Source: Comamonadaceae bacterium
Lineage (GTDB): Bacteria; Pseudomonadota; Gammaproteobacteria; Burkholderiales; Burkholderiaceae_C
Assembly (NCBI GenBank): GCA_947447985.1
Contig: CANFLX010000022.1
Span: 1-40,972, forward strand
Direction of reading: 5' to 3'
DNA: 40,972 bases
Under the pieces are notes generated by a model. It had not been told where the DNA came from and searched no databases. It saw only the letters and a program-made list of their open reading frames with translations. Shown here piece by piece: positions 1 through 9,058 of this stretch. A program made the translations under genes and the position numbers. Positions within the stretch are counted from its first letter, which is position 1, and each line of letters starts with the position of its first letter.

Positions 1-931
<931 letters not shown>

Positions 932-934
932 AAC

Positions 935-1390
935 GTGTCGAATCTCAGCACTCGAATTGCGACCGCGTCGGACATCCCTGCCGTCGCGTCGCTCTTCGAT
1001 GGGTACCGGCAGTTTTACGCGCAAGCGCCAGACCTGGCACTGGCAACGGCGTATATCCGCGACCGAATTAGCAAGAACGAGTCCGTCATCCTGGTGGCGG
1101 AAGCACAGGGTGTGATCGTTGGGTTTTGCCAGCTCTACCCCACCTTTTGCTCTGTCGAAGCCAAACCGATTTACAGCTTGTACGACCTGTTTGTCGCGCC
1201 TGCCGCGCGCAAACTGGGGGTCGGCAAAGCCTTGCTGCTGGCCGCAGAACAGCACGCCGAGCAGAACGGCTTTGCGCGCATGGACCTCACCACCGCAAAG
1301 ACCAATGTGCCTGCGCAAGCGCTCTACGAATCGCTCGACTGGCAGCGCGATGAGGTCTTCTACGCCTACAGCAAGACTGTGCAGGGGTAA
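935..1390 (+). CDS. GNAT family N-acetyltransferase
   Basis: This 151-residue protein has the single-domain GNAT fold pattern, expected to transfer an acetyl group from acetyl-CoA to an amine. The acetyl-CoA pyrophosphate-binding motif A is visible as LFVAPAARKLGVGKALLLAA (R/Q-x-x-G-x-G/A type), preceded by a strand of the IYSLYDLFV kind. The C-terminal part contains N-x-x-A-x-x-LYESLDW, the usual motif B. The start is GTG, chosen because it lies 3 bases after the gyrB stop and gives the normal N-terminus (TRIATASDIPAVASLF). The substrate cannot be read from the sequence. The position implies co-transcription with gyrB and with the YdeI-like gene 5 bases downstream. Confidence 0.9.
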   Translation: MSNLSTRIATASDIPAVASLFDGYRQFYAQAPDLALATAYIRDRISKNESVILVAEAQGVIVGFCQLYPTFCSVEAKPIYSLYDLFVAPAARKLGVGKALLLAAEQHAEQNGFARMDLTTAKTNVPAQALYESLDWQRDEVFYAYSKTVQG

Positions 1391-1395
1391 TCTGA

Positions 1396-2001
1396 ATGAC
1401 GCAGGCAAGCATCGATTCTGTGCACCCAAAGACCGTTGCTGAGTGGCGCAGTTGGCTGGAGCAAAACCATGTGAGAAACGAGGGTGTCTGGCTTGTTTCG
1501 TATAAGCAAGTCACCGGCAAGCCTCGCATTTCGTACGACGATGCGGTCGAAACTGCGCTTTGTTTTGGATGGATTGACAGCAAGCCCGGCTCATTGGATG
1601 CAGAGCGTTCAAGGCTTTGGTTTTCGCCCAGGAAACGAGGCAGCGCATGGAGCAAAAAGAACAAAGAACGCGTGGAGCGATTGGTCTTAGCCCATCAAAT
1701 GCACGCCGCTGGACTGACAAAGGTGGAGCAGGCCAAGCGTGACGGCAGCTGGAACAAGTTGGACAGCGTTGAGGCGCTCGAAATTCCCTCCGATCTGCAC
1801 CTCGCCTTCCAAGCCCAGCCGGGATCAAGCACCTATTTCGACGCGTTCCCACGATCAACCAAACGGGCGATTCTGGAGTGGATTGGCAATGCCAAGACCA
1901 ACGCAACCCGCACCAAACGAGTCACCGAGACTGCAACACTGGCCGCCGAAAACAGACGTGCCAACCAATGGACGAAGAAGCAACCAAGCAATCTTGAGTG
2001 A
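1396..2001 (+). CDS. YdeI/OmpD-associated (OmdA) family protein
   Basis: A 201-residue cytoplasmic protein of the YdeI/OmdA type. The N-terminal half shows the family pattern W-R-x-W-L-x-x-N-H, then GVWLVSYKQVTGKPRISYDD, then ALCFGWIDSKPGSLD and WFSPRKRGSAWSKKN. The C-terminal quarter (about residues 140-185), with FDAFPRSTKRAILEWI and NAKTNATRTKRV, matches the OmdA C-terminal helix pair that includes a conserved basic segment. Members have been linked to resistance to cationic peptides in some bacteria, but the biochemical role is unknown, and nothing here identifies a partner. ATG start 5 bases after the GNAT stop. There is no signal peptide or membrane segment. Confidence 0.85.
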   Translation: MTQASIDSVHPKTVAEWRSWLEQNHVRNEGVWLVSYKQVTGKPRISYDDAVETALCFGWIDSKPGSLDAERSRLWFSPRKRGSAWSKKNKERVERLVLAHQMHAAGLTKVEQAKRDGSWNKLDSVEALEIPSDLHLAFQAQPGSSTYFDAFPRSTKRAILEWIGNAKTNATRTKRVTETATLAAENRRANQWTKKQPSNLE

Positions 2002-2075
2002 CGTTGCGGTATGTCGCGGATGTCGGTGCTGTGGTTGAATCGGCACCCCAGTTCCACTCCCTTGAAGACAACGCC

Positions 2076-2930
2076 ATGACCACCGCCACAAGCACGATCC
2101 TCGCCACCGAGCAGCCCATCCTGCACCGCACGCGTGGCAGCAGCCATGGGCCGATCACCCGGCTGGTCAGCCCTGGTGACCTGGGTGAAGTGCTCAAGCC
2201 GTTTATCTTTTTGGACCGCTTTGAGTCGCCTGCGAACGGCCAAGCACCGCGCTTTGGCATGCACCCTCACTCAGGCATTGCCACGCTGACCTACCTGATT
2301 GAAGGCAGTACCCATTACGAAGACACCACGGGCACCGAGGGCGCACGCGGCCTGCTTCCGCAGGGCGGGGTGGAGTGGATGATGGCGGGCGGTGGCGTGT
2401 GGCACCGTGGTGGACCGGCCGACCATGAGCGGGTGTTGGGTTTTCAGCTGTGGGTGGCGATGCCGCCCGCGTTGGAGCTGGCCGAAGCCTACAGCCTGTA
2501 CCTTGATCCCGCAGAGGTTCCGCAGGTGGGGCCCGCCCGCGTGTTGCTGGGCAGCTATGGCGGGGCGACCTGCCCGATACCGGCGCCGTCAGACATGACC
2601 TATTTGGGCGTGCATCTCAAAGCAGGCGAAACTTGGCACTTTGAACTTGCCCAAGGTCACACGGTGGCGTGGGCCGCGATAGGCGAGGGCAGCTTGTCTG
2701 CGCCAGACGCTTTGCGCACGGGTGATTTGGTGGTGTTGGCCACTGACGGTGGGCCTATCACCTTAAAGGCGATTACCGACACGGCCTTTGTCGTCGGCTC
2801 CGCAGTTCCGCACGCTCAGCCCTTGCACATGGGCTCCTATTCAGTGCACACCAACGCGCAGGCGCTGGCCCTGGGCGAAGCGGGCATTCGCAACCGGGCG
2901 CAGTTGCTGCGAGAGCAGAAGCGCTTGTAG
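2076..2930 (+). CDS. Pirin family protein
   Basis: A 284-residue bicupin of the pirin family. The N-terminal cupin carries the metal-site pattern FGMHPHSGIATLTYLIEG with a later H-Y-E (His, His, His, Glu), and the inter-motif segment GVEWMMAGGGVWHRG is typical of pirins. The C-terminal cupin begins near residue 185. Some pirins are quercetin dioxygenases and others act as redox or transcription cofactors, so no substrate is assigned. I chose ATG 2076 because family homology begins just after it (ILHRTRGSSHGPITRLVSPG) and GAAG lies upstream. The frame also opens at a GTG (1998) that overlaps the preceding stop, which would add 26 residues that do not look pirin-like. It is last of the gyrB-linked group. 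Confidence 0.9.
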   Translation: MTTATSTILATEQPILHRTRGSSHGPITRLVSPGDLGEVLKPFIFLDRFESPANGQAPRFGMHPHSGIATLTYLIEGSTHYEDTTGTEGARGLLPQGGVEWMMAGGGVWHRGGPADHERVLGFQLWVAMPPALELAEAYSLYLDPAEVPQVGPARVLLGSYGGATCPIPAPSDMTYLGVHLKAGETWHFELAQGHTVAWAAIGEGSLSAPDALRTGDLVVLATDGGPITLKAITDTAFVVGSAVPHAQPLHMGSYSVHTNAQALALGEAGIRNRAQLLREQKRL

Positions 2931-2937
2931 GGGAGCC

Positions 2938-3729
2938 TCAAACAGCCGAGGGTGGCAGCGTCACCGGCTTGGAGCCCAAGTGCATGCCCGAGTCCAGCAA
3001 GATGAACTCGCCCGTCACGGTGTGCGCCGCGTCGAGCAGCCAGATGATGGACTCTGCCACGTCTTCGGCGGTGCAGGCGCGCTGCAGCGGTGTGGAGCGC
3101 TCATACGAGGCCTTGACTGCCTCATAGCCTTGCTGGCCAATGCCCTCTTTGAACCAGCGTGTGGTGATCAGGCCAGGGCATACCGCGTTGACCCGGATGT
3201 GCGGCGCCAACTCGCGCGCCAAGTGCAGCGTCATGGAGTTGACCGCGCCTTTGGACGCCACATACGGCACCGAGGATCCAATCCCCAGCGCACCGGCCAC
3301 CGAAGACACGTTAACGATGGCCCCCTGCTGCGCTTTGAGGTGGGGCACCGCGGCGCGTGTCATTTGAAAGGTGCCCACCACGTTCACGCCGATGATGTTT
3401 TGAAACACGCTGGCGTCCAGCGCGTCCCAGTTGCCGGCCCCGGCAAAGGTGGTGATGCCTGCGTTATTGACCAGGCCGTCCAGCCGCTGCCAGCGTGACA
3501 CAGCAGCCTCCACCATGGCGCGGCAGGCCGCGTCGTCGGCCACGTCGCCCTGCACCACGAGCGTGTCGGCACCCGCTGCGCGGCAGGCGGCTTCGGTCTC
3601 TTGGGCCTCGGCTGCGCTTTTGGAATAGTTGATCAGCACGTTGTAGCCCCGGCGTGCCAGGCCCAAGGCGGTGGCTGCGCCCACCCCGGTGGCCGAGCCG
3701 GTGACGATGGCTGCTTTGCGTTGGTTCAT
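2938..3729 (-). CDS. SDR family NAD(P)-dependent oxidoreductase
   Basis: A 263-residue classical short-chain dehydrogenase/reductase. The cofactor motif TGSATGVG spans residues 10-17, NNAG spans residues 88-91, and the catalytic residues are Ser142/143 (VSS), Tyr156 and Lys160 (YVASK). The segment PHIRVNAVCPGLITTRW and the C-terminal GEFILLDSGMHL are typical of FabG-like members. The lack of an acid after the second beta strand (NVLINYSKS) favours NADP. The substrate is unknown. FabG or a sugar or steroid dehydrogenase would look alike at this level. It converges with the pirin gene (7 bases apart) and lies about 57 bases downstream of the minus-strand PCP-motif gene, with which it may share a transcript. 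Confidence 0.93.
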   Translation of the reverse strand: MNQRKAAIVTGSATGVGAATALGLARRGYNVLINYSKSAAEAQETEAACRAAGADTLVVQGDVADDAACRAMVEAAVSRWQRLDGLVNNAGITTFAGAGNWDALDASVFQNIIGVNVVGTFQMTRAAVPHLKAQQGAIVNVSSVAGALGIGSSVPYVASKGAVNSMTLHLARELAPHIRVNAVCPGLITTRWFKEGIGQQGYEAVKASYERSTPLQRACTAEDVAESIIWLLDAAHTVTGEFILLDSGMHLGSKPVTLPPSAV

Positions 3730-3786
3730 GGTGCGGTCCTGTGTTGCGGGTGAAACCAGCCCGCATTGTGCAGCGTCTGTGGGGAC

Positions 3787-4416
3787 TTATGCCAAGCGCT
3801 CAGCCAGGCGTTGCGGCAAGCGCCGGTCTTGAAACAAGGTCCACACGTCTTCCACGCTCAGGTAGCGTGCGCCGTCCGCATCGTCTTTGCCGATCACCTC
3901 CAGCAGCACCGGCCATTCCCCGTCCATGAGGGCGCGGTCAATGCGTCGGCGTGTTCCGCGCGCACGGGCGAAATTAGCGTCCATCATGGTGGTGACCTCG
4001 GGCAAGGACAAGCCCAACTCACTGCTCCCCTGTGGCGTGCGCTTGGCGGTCGCGAAGGTGGCCAAACGCTGCAGCTGTTCGGCTTGGAACTGGCCATGTG
4101 CATCCAGAATGCGCGATCCACTGCCGTGTTTGTCCAGGGGCCCGTCACGCAGCATGCTCAAGTGCAGGCCCTCGCGCACATTGCGCAGCAATGCGGCAGG
4201 TGAGAGCCCATTGGCAATTGCAGCAATGGCCAAAATCTTGCCACCTTTTGCGCTTTGGCCGCTGGCCCGAAGCAAGGTGTCGCGCACCCGGGTCAAACGC
4301 TCCACATCGTCATTGAGCCAACCGCCCGCGACCAGCGCGCGCAAAAAGGGGCAGGGGTTGCCTGGGGACACTTGCATCTGCAGGGGTGTGACAGCCTGGG
4401 TTTCTTGCGTGGTCAT
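3787..4416 (-). CDS. Uncharacterised protein with PCP motif, possibly heme-thiolate peroxidase-like
   Basis: I do not recognise a firm family for this 209-residue soluble protein. It has no signal peptide. Visible features are NPCPFLRALVAGGWL at residues 20-34, with Cys22 in a Pro-Cys-Pro context, and DKHGSGSR at residues 95-102. In fungal chloroperoxidases and related peroxygenases, a PCP motif supplies the cysteine heme ligand, and an E-H-D-x-S-x-S-R segment follows about 75 residues later. The spacing here is similar, although the acids are shuffled. The C-terminal part has a charged LSVEDVWTLFQDRRLP segment. The start has a strong GGAGG (complement of 4424-4428) 7 bases upstream. Confidence refers to the gene being real; the functional suggestion is much weaker. 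Confidence 0.8.
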   Translation of the reverse strand: MTTQETQAVTPLQMQVSPGNPCPFLRALVAGGWLNDDVERLTRVRDTLLRASGQSAKGGKILAIAAIANGLSPAALLRNVREGLHLSMLRDGPLDKHGSGSRILDAHGQFQAEQLQRLATFATAKRTPQGSSELGLSLPEVTTMMDANFARARGTRRRIDRALMDGEWPVLLEVIGKDDADGARYLSVEDVWTLFQDRRLPQRLAERLA

Positions 4417-4445
4417 GAAGGTGCCTCCGATGGAAATTAATTTTC

Positions 4446-4472
4446 ATTTTATATATTTAATTTGATGATCAA
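4446..4472 (-). promoter_or_regulatory. AT-rich promoter region of the PCP-motif gene with inverted repeat
   Basis: In an otherwise GC-rich region, 4433-4472 is almost entirely A/T. On the minus strand a TTGATC (4467-4472) and a TAAAAT (4446-4451) lie 15 bases apart, slightly short for a sigma-70 promoter. TTGAT-G-ATCAA (4462-4472) is an inverted repeat overlapping the -35-like element, and GAAATTAATTTTC (4433-4445) is near-palindromic. These could bind a regulator. No specific regulator can be named from this. Confidence 0.4.
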
Positions 4473-4591
4473 GTGCTGAAACCTGTCTTTCGGGTTCCAG
4501 GCCTGCGGCGCGCGGGTCACTTTGCCCCCTTAAACTGCGCAGTGAGTCGCTTCTGAGGCGACCCCATTTTTGATTCAGACCCGGACCGACC

Positions 4592-5890
4592 ATGCCCATT
4601 TTTCAAACCCTCCCTCCCATTTCTGCCAGTCGCCAAGCCACATTCGTCCTGACCACGCTGGCGCTGGCCGCTGTGCTGGCAGCGTGTGGCCCCAGCGCAG
4701 CGCCCCCTGCGGGCGGGCCGGGCGCGGGCGGCGGCGCACCCCCGCCCGCCGAAGTGGGGGTGGTGACGGTGAGCACGGGCGACGTGGGCTTGATCACCGA
4801 GCTGCCGGGCCGTCTGGAAGCCTCGCGCGTGGCGCAGGTGCGGGCTCGGGCGGCGGGCATCTTGCAGCGCCGCCTGTTTGCCGAGGGCAGCAGCGTCAAA
4901 GCCGGTCAACTGCTGTTTGAAATCGACGACGCCCCCTACAAAGCGGCGCTGGACAGCGCGCTGGCCAATGTCGCCAAGGCCGAAGCCAATCTGGGCCAAG
5001 CCAGTGCCCTGGCCAAGCGCTACGAACCCCTGGCTGCCGCCAAGGCCGTGAGCCAGCAAGAGCTGGTGGCCGCCCAGGCCGCCCAAAAACAGGCCGAGGC
5101 CGATGTGGCCGTCGCCAAAGCGGCGGCACAAACCGCGCGCATCAACCTCAACTACGCCGCGGTGACCGCGCCGATTGCGGGCAGCATTGGCCGCGCTTTG
5201 GTCACCGAAGGCGCGCTGGTCGGTCAGGGCGAAGCCACGCCGCTGGCGGTGGTGCAGCAGATCAACCCGATGTACATCAATTTCACCCAATCGGCCGGGG
5301 ATGTGATGAAGCTGCGCCATGCGCTGGACGCAGGCAAGCTCAAGCGGGCCAGCGGCAGCCAGGCCGCCAGCGTGCGCTTGGTGATGGAAGACGGCAGCGA
5401 ATACGCACAAGCGGGGCGTTTGCTGTTCTCTGATCTGACGGTGGACGCCAGCTCCGGCCAAATCACGCTGCGCGCTGAAGTGCCCAACCCCACCGGCACG
5501 CTCTTGCCTGGCTTGTATGTGCGGGTGCGCGTGGAGCAGGCCCAGGCCAGCAATGCGATTCTGCTGCCGCAACAAGCGGTCACGCGTTCCGCCCAAGGCG
5601 ACACGGTGATGGTGGTGGGCAGCGACGGCAAGGTCAAACCCCGCCCGGTCAAGGTCGGCGCACAGCAGCGCAACCAGTGGGTGATTTTGGAAGGCCTGCA
5701 AAGCGGCGAACAGGTGATGGTGGACGGCTTTCAAAAGTTGCGTGGTGATGCGCCGGTCAAAGCCGTGCCCTGGGTGCCACCAGGCAGCAAACCCGCCGTG
5801 GCTGCGAGTGCGGCCAGTGCCCCAGCGCCCGCCGCCAGCACGGCTTCGGCCACCCTGGCTACCCCGGCCGCATCGGCTGCCAGCCGCTAG
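4592..5890 (+). CDS. RND efflux pump periplasmic adaptor (AcrA/MexA type)
   Basis: A 432-residue membrane fusion protein that bridges the inner-membrane RND pump and the outer-membrane channel. The N-terminus is a lipoprotein signal with lipobox LAAC (Cys near residue 31), followed by a Gly/Pro/Ala-rich tether. The order of domains is: first beta-barrel strand, lipoyl half (LEASRVAQVRARAAGILQRR), alpha hairpin of Ala/Lys/Gln heptads (about residues 105-190), second lipoyl half (LNYAAVTAPIAGSIGRALVT), barrel and membrane-proximal domain (LPQQAVTRSAQGDTVMVV). The Ala/Pro-rich tail after residue 390 is a low-complexity extension. It is first of a five-gene cluster, 12 bases before the pump gene. 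No pump repressor (TetR or MarR type) is adjacent. Confidence 0.96.
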   Translation: MPIFQTLPPISASRQATFVLTTLALAAVLAACGPSAAPPAGGPGAGGGAPPPAEVGVVTVSTGDVGLITELPGRLEASRVAQVRARAAGILQRRLFAEGSSVKAGQLLFEIDDAPYKAALDSALANVAKAEANLGQASALAKRYEPLAAAKAVSQQELVAAQAAQKQAEADVAVAKAAAQTARINLNYAAVTAPIAGSIGRALVTEGALVGQGEATPLAVVQQINPMYINFTQSAGDVMKLRHALDAGKLKRASGSQAASVRLVMEDGSEYAQAGRLLFSDLTVDASSGQITLRAEVPNPTGTLLPGLYVRVRVEQAQASNAILLPQQAVTRSAQGDTVMVVGSDGKVKPRPVKVGAQQRNQWVILEGLQSGEQVMVDGFQKLRGDAPVKAVPWVPPGSKPAVAASAASAPAPAASTASATLATPAASAASR

Positions 5891-5902
5891 GACGCACACA
5901 CC

Positions 5903-8900
5903 ATGGCCCAATTTTTTATCGACCGCCCGATCTTTGCCTGGGTGATCGCCCTCTTCATCATGGTGGCGGGCGCAGTGTCCATCACCCAGCTGCCCATTGC
6001 CCAGTACCCGCCGGTGGCGCCGCCCTCCATCGTGGTCAGCGCGGTCTACCCCGGTGCGTCGGCACAGACGCTGGAAGACGCGGTGCTGGCGGTGATCGAG
6101 CGCGAAATGAATGGCGCACCCGGCCTGATTTACATGGAGTCGGTGGCGCAGGCCGACGGCTCGGGCACCATCACGCTGAGCTTTCAGCCGGGCACCAACC
6201 CCGACCTCGCGCAAGTGGAGGTGCAAAACCGCCTGGGCCGTGCGACACCGCGCTTGCCCCAGGTGGTGACGCAACAGGGTGTGCGGGTGGACAAATCGCG
6301 CAGCAATTTCTTGCTGTTCACCATCCTCAATTCCGACGACCCCAACTGGGACCCGGTGGCGCTGGGCGACTATGCCGCGCGCAATGTGCTGCCCGAGTTG
6401 CAGCGCGTGCCGGGCGTGGGCCAGGCGCAGCTGTTCGGCACTGAGCGCGCCATGCGCGTGTGGATCGACCCGGCCAAGTTGCTCGGCTACAAGCTGTCTG
6501 CCAACGATGTGAACAACGCCATCCGCGCGCAAAACGTGCAGGTGTCGGCGGGTGAAATCGGCGCCCTGCCCAATGTCGCCGGCCAAGGGGTGGCGGCCAC
6601 CGTCATCGTCAATGGCCAGTTCAGCACGCCTGCGCAGTTTGGCTCTATCGTGCTGCGCGCCAATCCCGATGGCTCTACCGTGCGCTTGCGCGATGTGGCG
6701 CGCATTGCGCTCGGCGGGCAGAGCTATGCCACCTCGGCCCGTCTTAATGGCAAGCCTTCCACCGGCGTGGGTGTGCAGCTCTCGCCCACGGGCAACGCGA
6801 TGGCCACCGCCAAAGCAGTGCGGGCGCGCATGCAGGAGCTGGAGAAATTTTTCCCCAAGGGCATGGCCTGGACGATTCCCTACGACAGCTCGCGCTTCGT
6901 CGACATCTCCATCCGCCAGGTGACCGAGACGCTGCTCGAAGCGGTGGCACTCGTCTTCTTGGTGATGTATTTGTTCTTGCAAAACTGGCGCTACACCGTG
7001 ATTCCCACCATCGTGGTGCCGGTGGCGCTGCTGGGGACTTTTGGTGCGCTCCTGGCGCTGGGCTTTTCGATCAACGTGCTGACCATGTTTGGCATGGTGC
7101 TGGTGATTGGTATCGTGGTGGACGACGCCATTGTGGTGGTGGAAAACGTCGAGCGCATCATGAGCGAAGAAGGCCTGTCGCCGTTGGAGGCCACCCGCAA
7201 GGCCATGGGCCAGATCTCCGGGGCCATCATTGGCGTGACGGTGGTGCTGATCTCGGTGTTTGTGCCGCTGGCGTTTTTTGCGGGATCGGTGGGCAATATT
7301 TACCGCCAATTCTCTGCGGTCATGGGCATCTCGATTGCGTTCTCGGCGCTCATGGCTTTGTCGCTCACGCCCGCGCTGTGCGCCACCCTGTTGCTGCCAG
7401 TGGAGAAAGGCCAGCACCATGCCAAGGGCGGCTTTTTTGGCTGGTTCAACCGCGGCTTTGCGCGCACCGCCAAAGGCTATGAGCGGGGCGTCGCACGCAT
7501 CTTGCCGCGCGCGGCCCGCTACCTGGTGATTTATGCGGCGATCGCCGGTGCTGCGGGCCTGGTGTACGGGCGCCTGCCCACCTCCTTCCTGCCCAACGAA
7601 GACCAAGGGACCATGCTCATCAACGTGCAGCTGCCGCCAGGCGCCACGCAAGAGCGCACCCGCGCGGTGATGCAGCAGGTCGAAGGCTTCATGCTCAAGC
7701 AACCCGAGGTGCAGAGCATGGTGGGCGTGCTGGGCTACAGCTTTGCCGGTCTGGGGCAAAACGCCGCGCTGGGCTTTATCACGCTCAAAGACTGGAAAGA
7801 GCGCGCCGGCCCCGAGCATTCGGCACAGGCCTTGGCAGGCCGCGCCTTTGGTGCCCTCTCGGGCATCCACGACGCCTTTATCTTTCCGCTCAGCCCGCCA
7901 CCCATTCCGGAGTTGGGCAACGCCTCGGGCTTCACCTTCCGCCTGCAGGACCGCGCGGGGCTGGGCCACGACGCGCTCTTGGCTGCACGCAACCAGCTCA
8001 TGGGCATGGCGTCCAAAAGCAGCGTGATCACGCAGGTGCGCCCCGACGGCCTCGAAGACGCGCCACAGCTGCAGCTCGACATTGACCGCGACAAAGCACA
8101 AGCCCTGGGCGTGGGTTTTGATGCGATCAACGCGGTGATTGCCACCTCCCTCGGCTCGGCCTATATCAACGACTTCCCCAATGCGGGGCGCCTGCAACGT
8201 GTGGTGGTGCAAGCCGATGCGCCTGCGCGCATGCAGCCCGATGATTTGCTGCGCCTGAGTGTGCTCAACACGCGTGGCGAGCCGGTGCCTTTTTCTGCCT
8301 TTGCCAGCACACGCTGGATCAAGGGCGCCATGCAAACCGTGCGCTATAACGGCTACCCCGCCATGCGCATTGGCGGCAGCGCCGCACCTGGCTTTAGCAC
8401 CGGAGACGCCATGGCCGAGATGGAAAAACTCGCTGCCCAGTTGCCTGCGGGTTTTGGCTATGAGTGGACCGGCTTGTCGCGCGAAGAAAAACTGGCCGGA
8501 TCGCAGTCCTTGATTCTGTACAGCTTTGCGATTTTGTCGGTGTTTTTGTGCCTGGCTGCGCTGTACGAGAGCTGGTCGATTCCGCTGGCCGTGGTGCTGG
8601 TGGTGCCCCTGGGTGTGCTCGGCGTGCTGCTGGCCACCCTGCTGCGTGGCTACGCCAACGATGTGTACTTTCAGGTGGGACTCATCACCATCATCGGCCT
8701 GTCGGCCAAGAACGCCATTTTGATCATCGAATTTGCCAAAGACCTGCAAGCGCAGGGCATGGGCTTGATCGAGTCGGCCCTGGCGGCGGCGCACCTGCGT
8801 TTTCGCCCCATTGTCATGACGTCCATGGCGTTCACGCTCGGTGTGTTGCCGCTGGCGCTGTCCACCGGCGCGGGCTCTGCCAGCCAGCGCGTGATCGGCA

Positions 8901-9058
8901 CCGGCGTGATGGGCGGCATCTTGACCGGCACCACCTTGGCCGTGGTGTTCGTGCCCGTCTTCTTTGTGGTGGTGCGCGGCTTGTTCAAAGGCAGTGCGCG
9001 CCAACACGAGGTGCATGCGGCACAAGCAGCGCACATGGGAGTGCACAACGATGAATAA
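5903..9058 (+). CDS. RND multidrug efflux permease (AcrB/MexB, HAE1 type)
   Basis: A 1051-residue inner-membrane proton-drug antiporter of the HAE1 class, of normal length. It begins MAQFFIDRPIFAWVIAL, the standard start of AcrB/MexB. The twelve membrane segments are arranged as 1+5, twice, with two large periplasmic loops. The proton-relay acids are Asp407 and Asp408 in GIVVDDAIVVVENVERIM, at the same numbers as in E. coli AcrB, and the relay lysine is Lys936 in GLSAKNAILIIEFAKDL. The DEAD-box-like segment and the C-terminal VVFVPVFFVVVR are intact. The stop overlaps the start of the outer-membrane channel gene by 8 bases, which implies translational coupling. Substrates cannot be read from sequence, but the class usually exports hydrophobic drugs, dyes, solvents or plant compounds. 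Confidence 0.97.
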   Translation: MAQFFIDRPIFAWVIALFIMVAGAVSITQLPIAQYPPVAPPSIVVSAVYPGASAQTLEDAVLAVIEREMNGAPGLIYMESVAQADGSGTITLSFQPGTNPDLAQVEVQNRLGRATPRLPQVVTQQGVRVDKSRSNFLLFTILNSDDPNWDPVALGDYAARNVLPELQRVPGVGQAQLFGTERAMRVWIDPAKLLGYKLSANDVNNAIRAQNVQVSAGEIGALPNVAGQGVAATVIVNGQFSTPAQFGSIVLRANPDGSTVRLRDVARIALGGQSYATSARLNGKPSTGVGVQLSPTGNAMATAKAVRARMQELEKFFPKGMAWTIPYDSSRFVDISIRQVTETLLEAVALVFLVMYLFLQNWRYTVIPTIVVPVALLGTFGALLALGFSINVLTMFGMVLVIGIVVDDAIVVVENVERIMSEEGLSPLEATRKAMGQISGAIIGVTVVLISVFVPLAFFAGSVGNIYRQFSAVMGISIAFSALMALSLTPALCATLLLPVEKGQHHAKGGFFGWFNRGFARTAKGYERGVARILPRAARYLVIYAAIAGAAGLVYGRLPTSFLPNEDQGTMLINVQLPPGATQERTRAVMQQVEGFMLKQPEVQSMVGVLGYSFAGLGQNAALGFITLKDWKERAGPEHSAQALAGRAFGALSGIHDAFIFPLSPPPIPELGNASGFTFRLQDRAGLGHDALLAARNQLMGMASKSSVITQVRPDGLEDAPQLQLDIDRDKAQALGVGFDAINAVIATSLGSAYINDFPNAGRLQRVVVQADAPARMQPDDLLRLSVLNTRGEPVPFSAFASTRWIKGAMQTVRYNGYPAMRIGGSAAPGFSTGDAMAEMEKLAAQLPAGFGYEWTGLSREEKLAGSQSLILYSFAILSVFLCLAALYESWSIPLAVVLVVPLGVLGVLLATLLRGYANDVYFQVGLITIIGLSAKNAILIIEFAKDLQAQGMGLIESALAAAHLRFRPIVMTSMAFTLGVLPLALSTGAGSASQRVIGTGVMGGILTGTTLAVVFVPVFFVVVRGLFKGSARQHEVHAAQAAHMGVHNDE

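Noticed and set aside
1998..2075. GTG start for the pirin gene overlapping the preceding stop codon
   Set aside because: It is plausible for coupling, but the 26 extra residues do not resemble pirin N-termini, and ATG 2076 fits the family.
4517..9046. A 1509-codon open frame on the minus strand opposite the RND adaptor and pump genes
   Set aside because: The translation is His/Arg/Gln/Ala-rich low complexity without domains, the usual antisense shadow of GC-rich coding sequence. The plus-strand pump proteins are certain.
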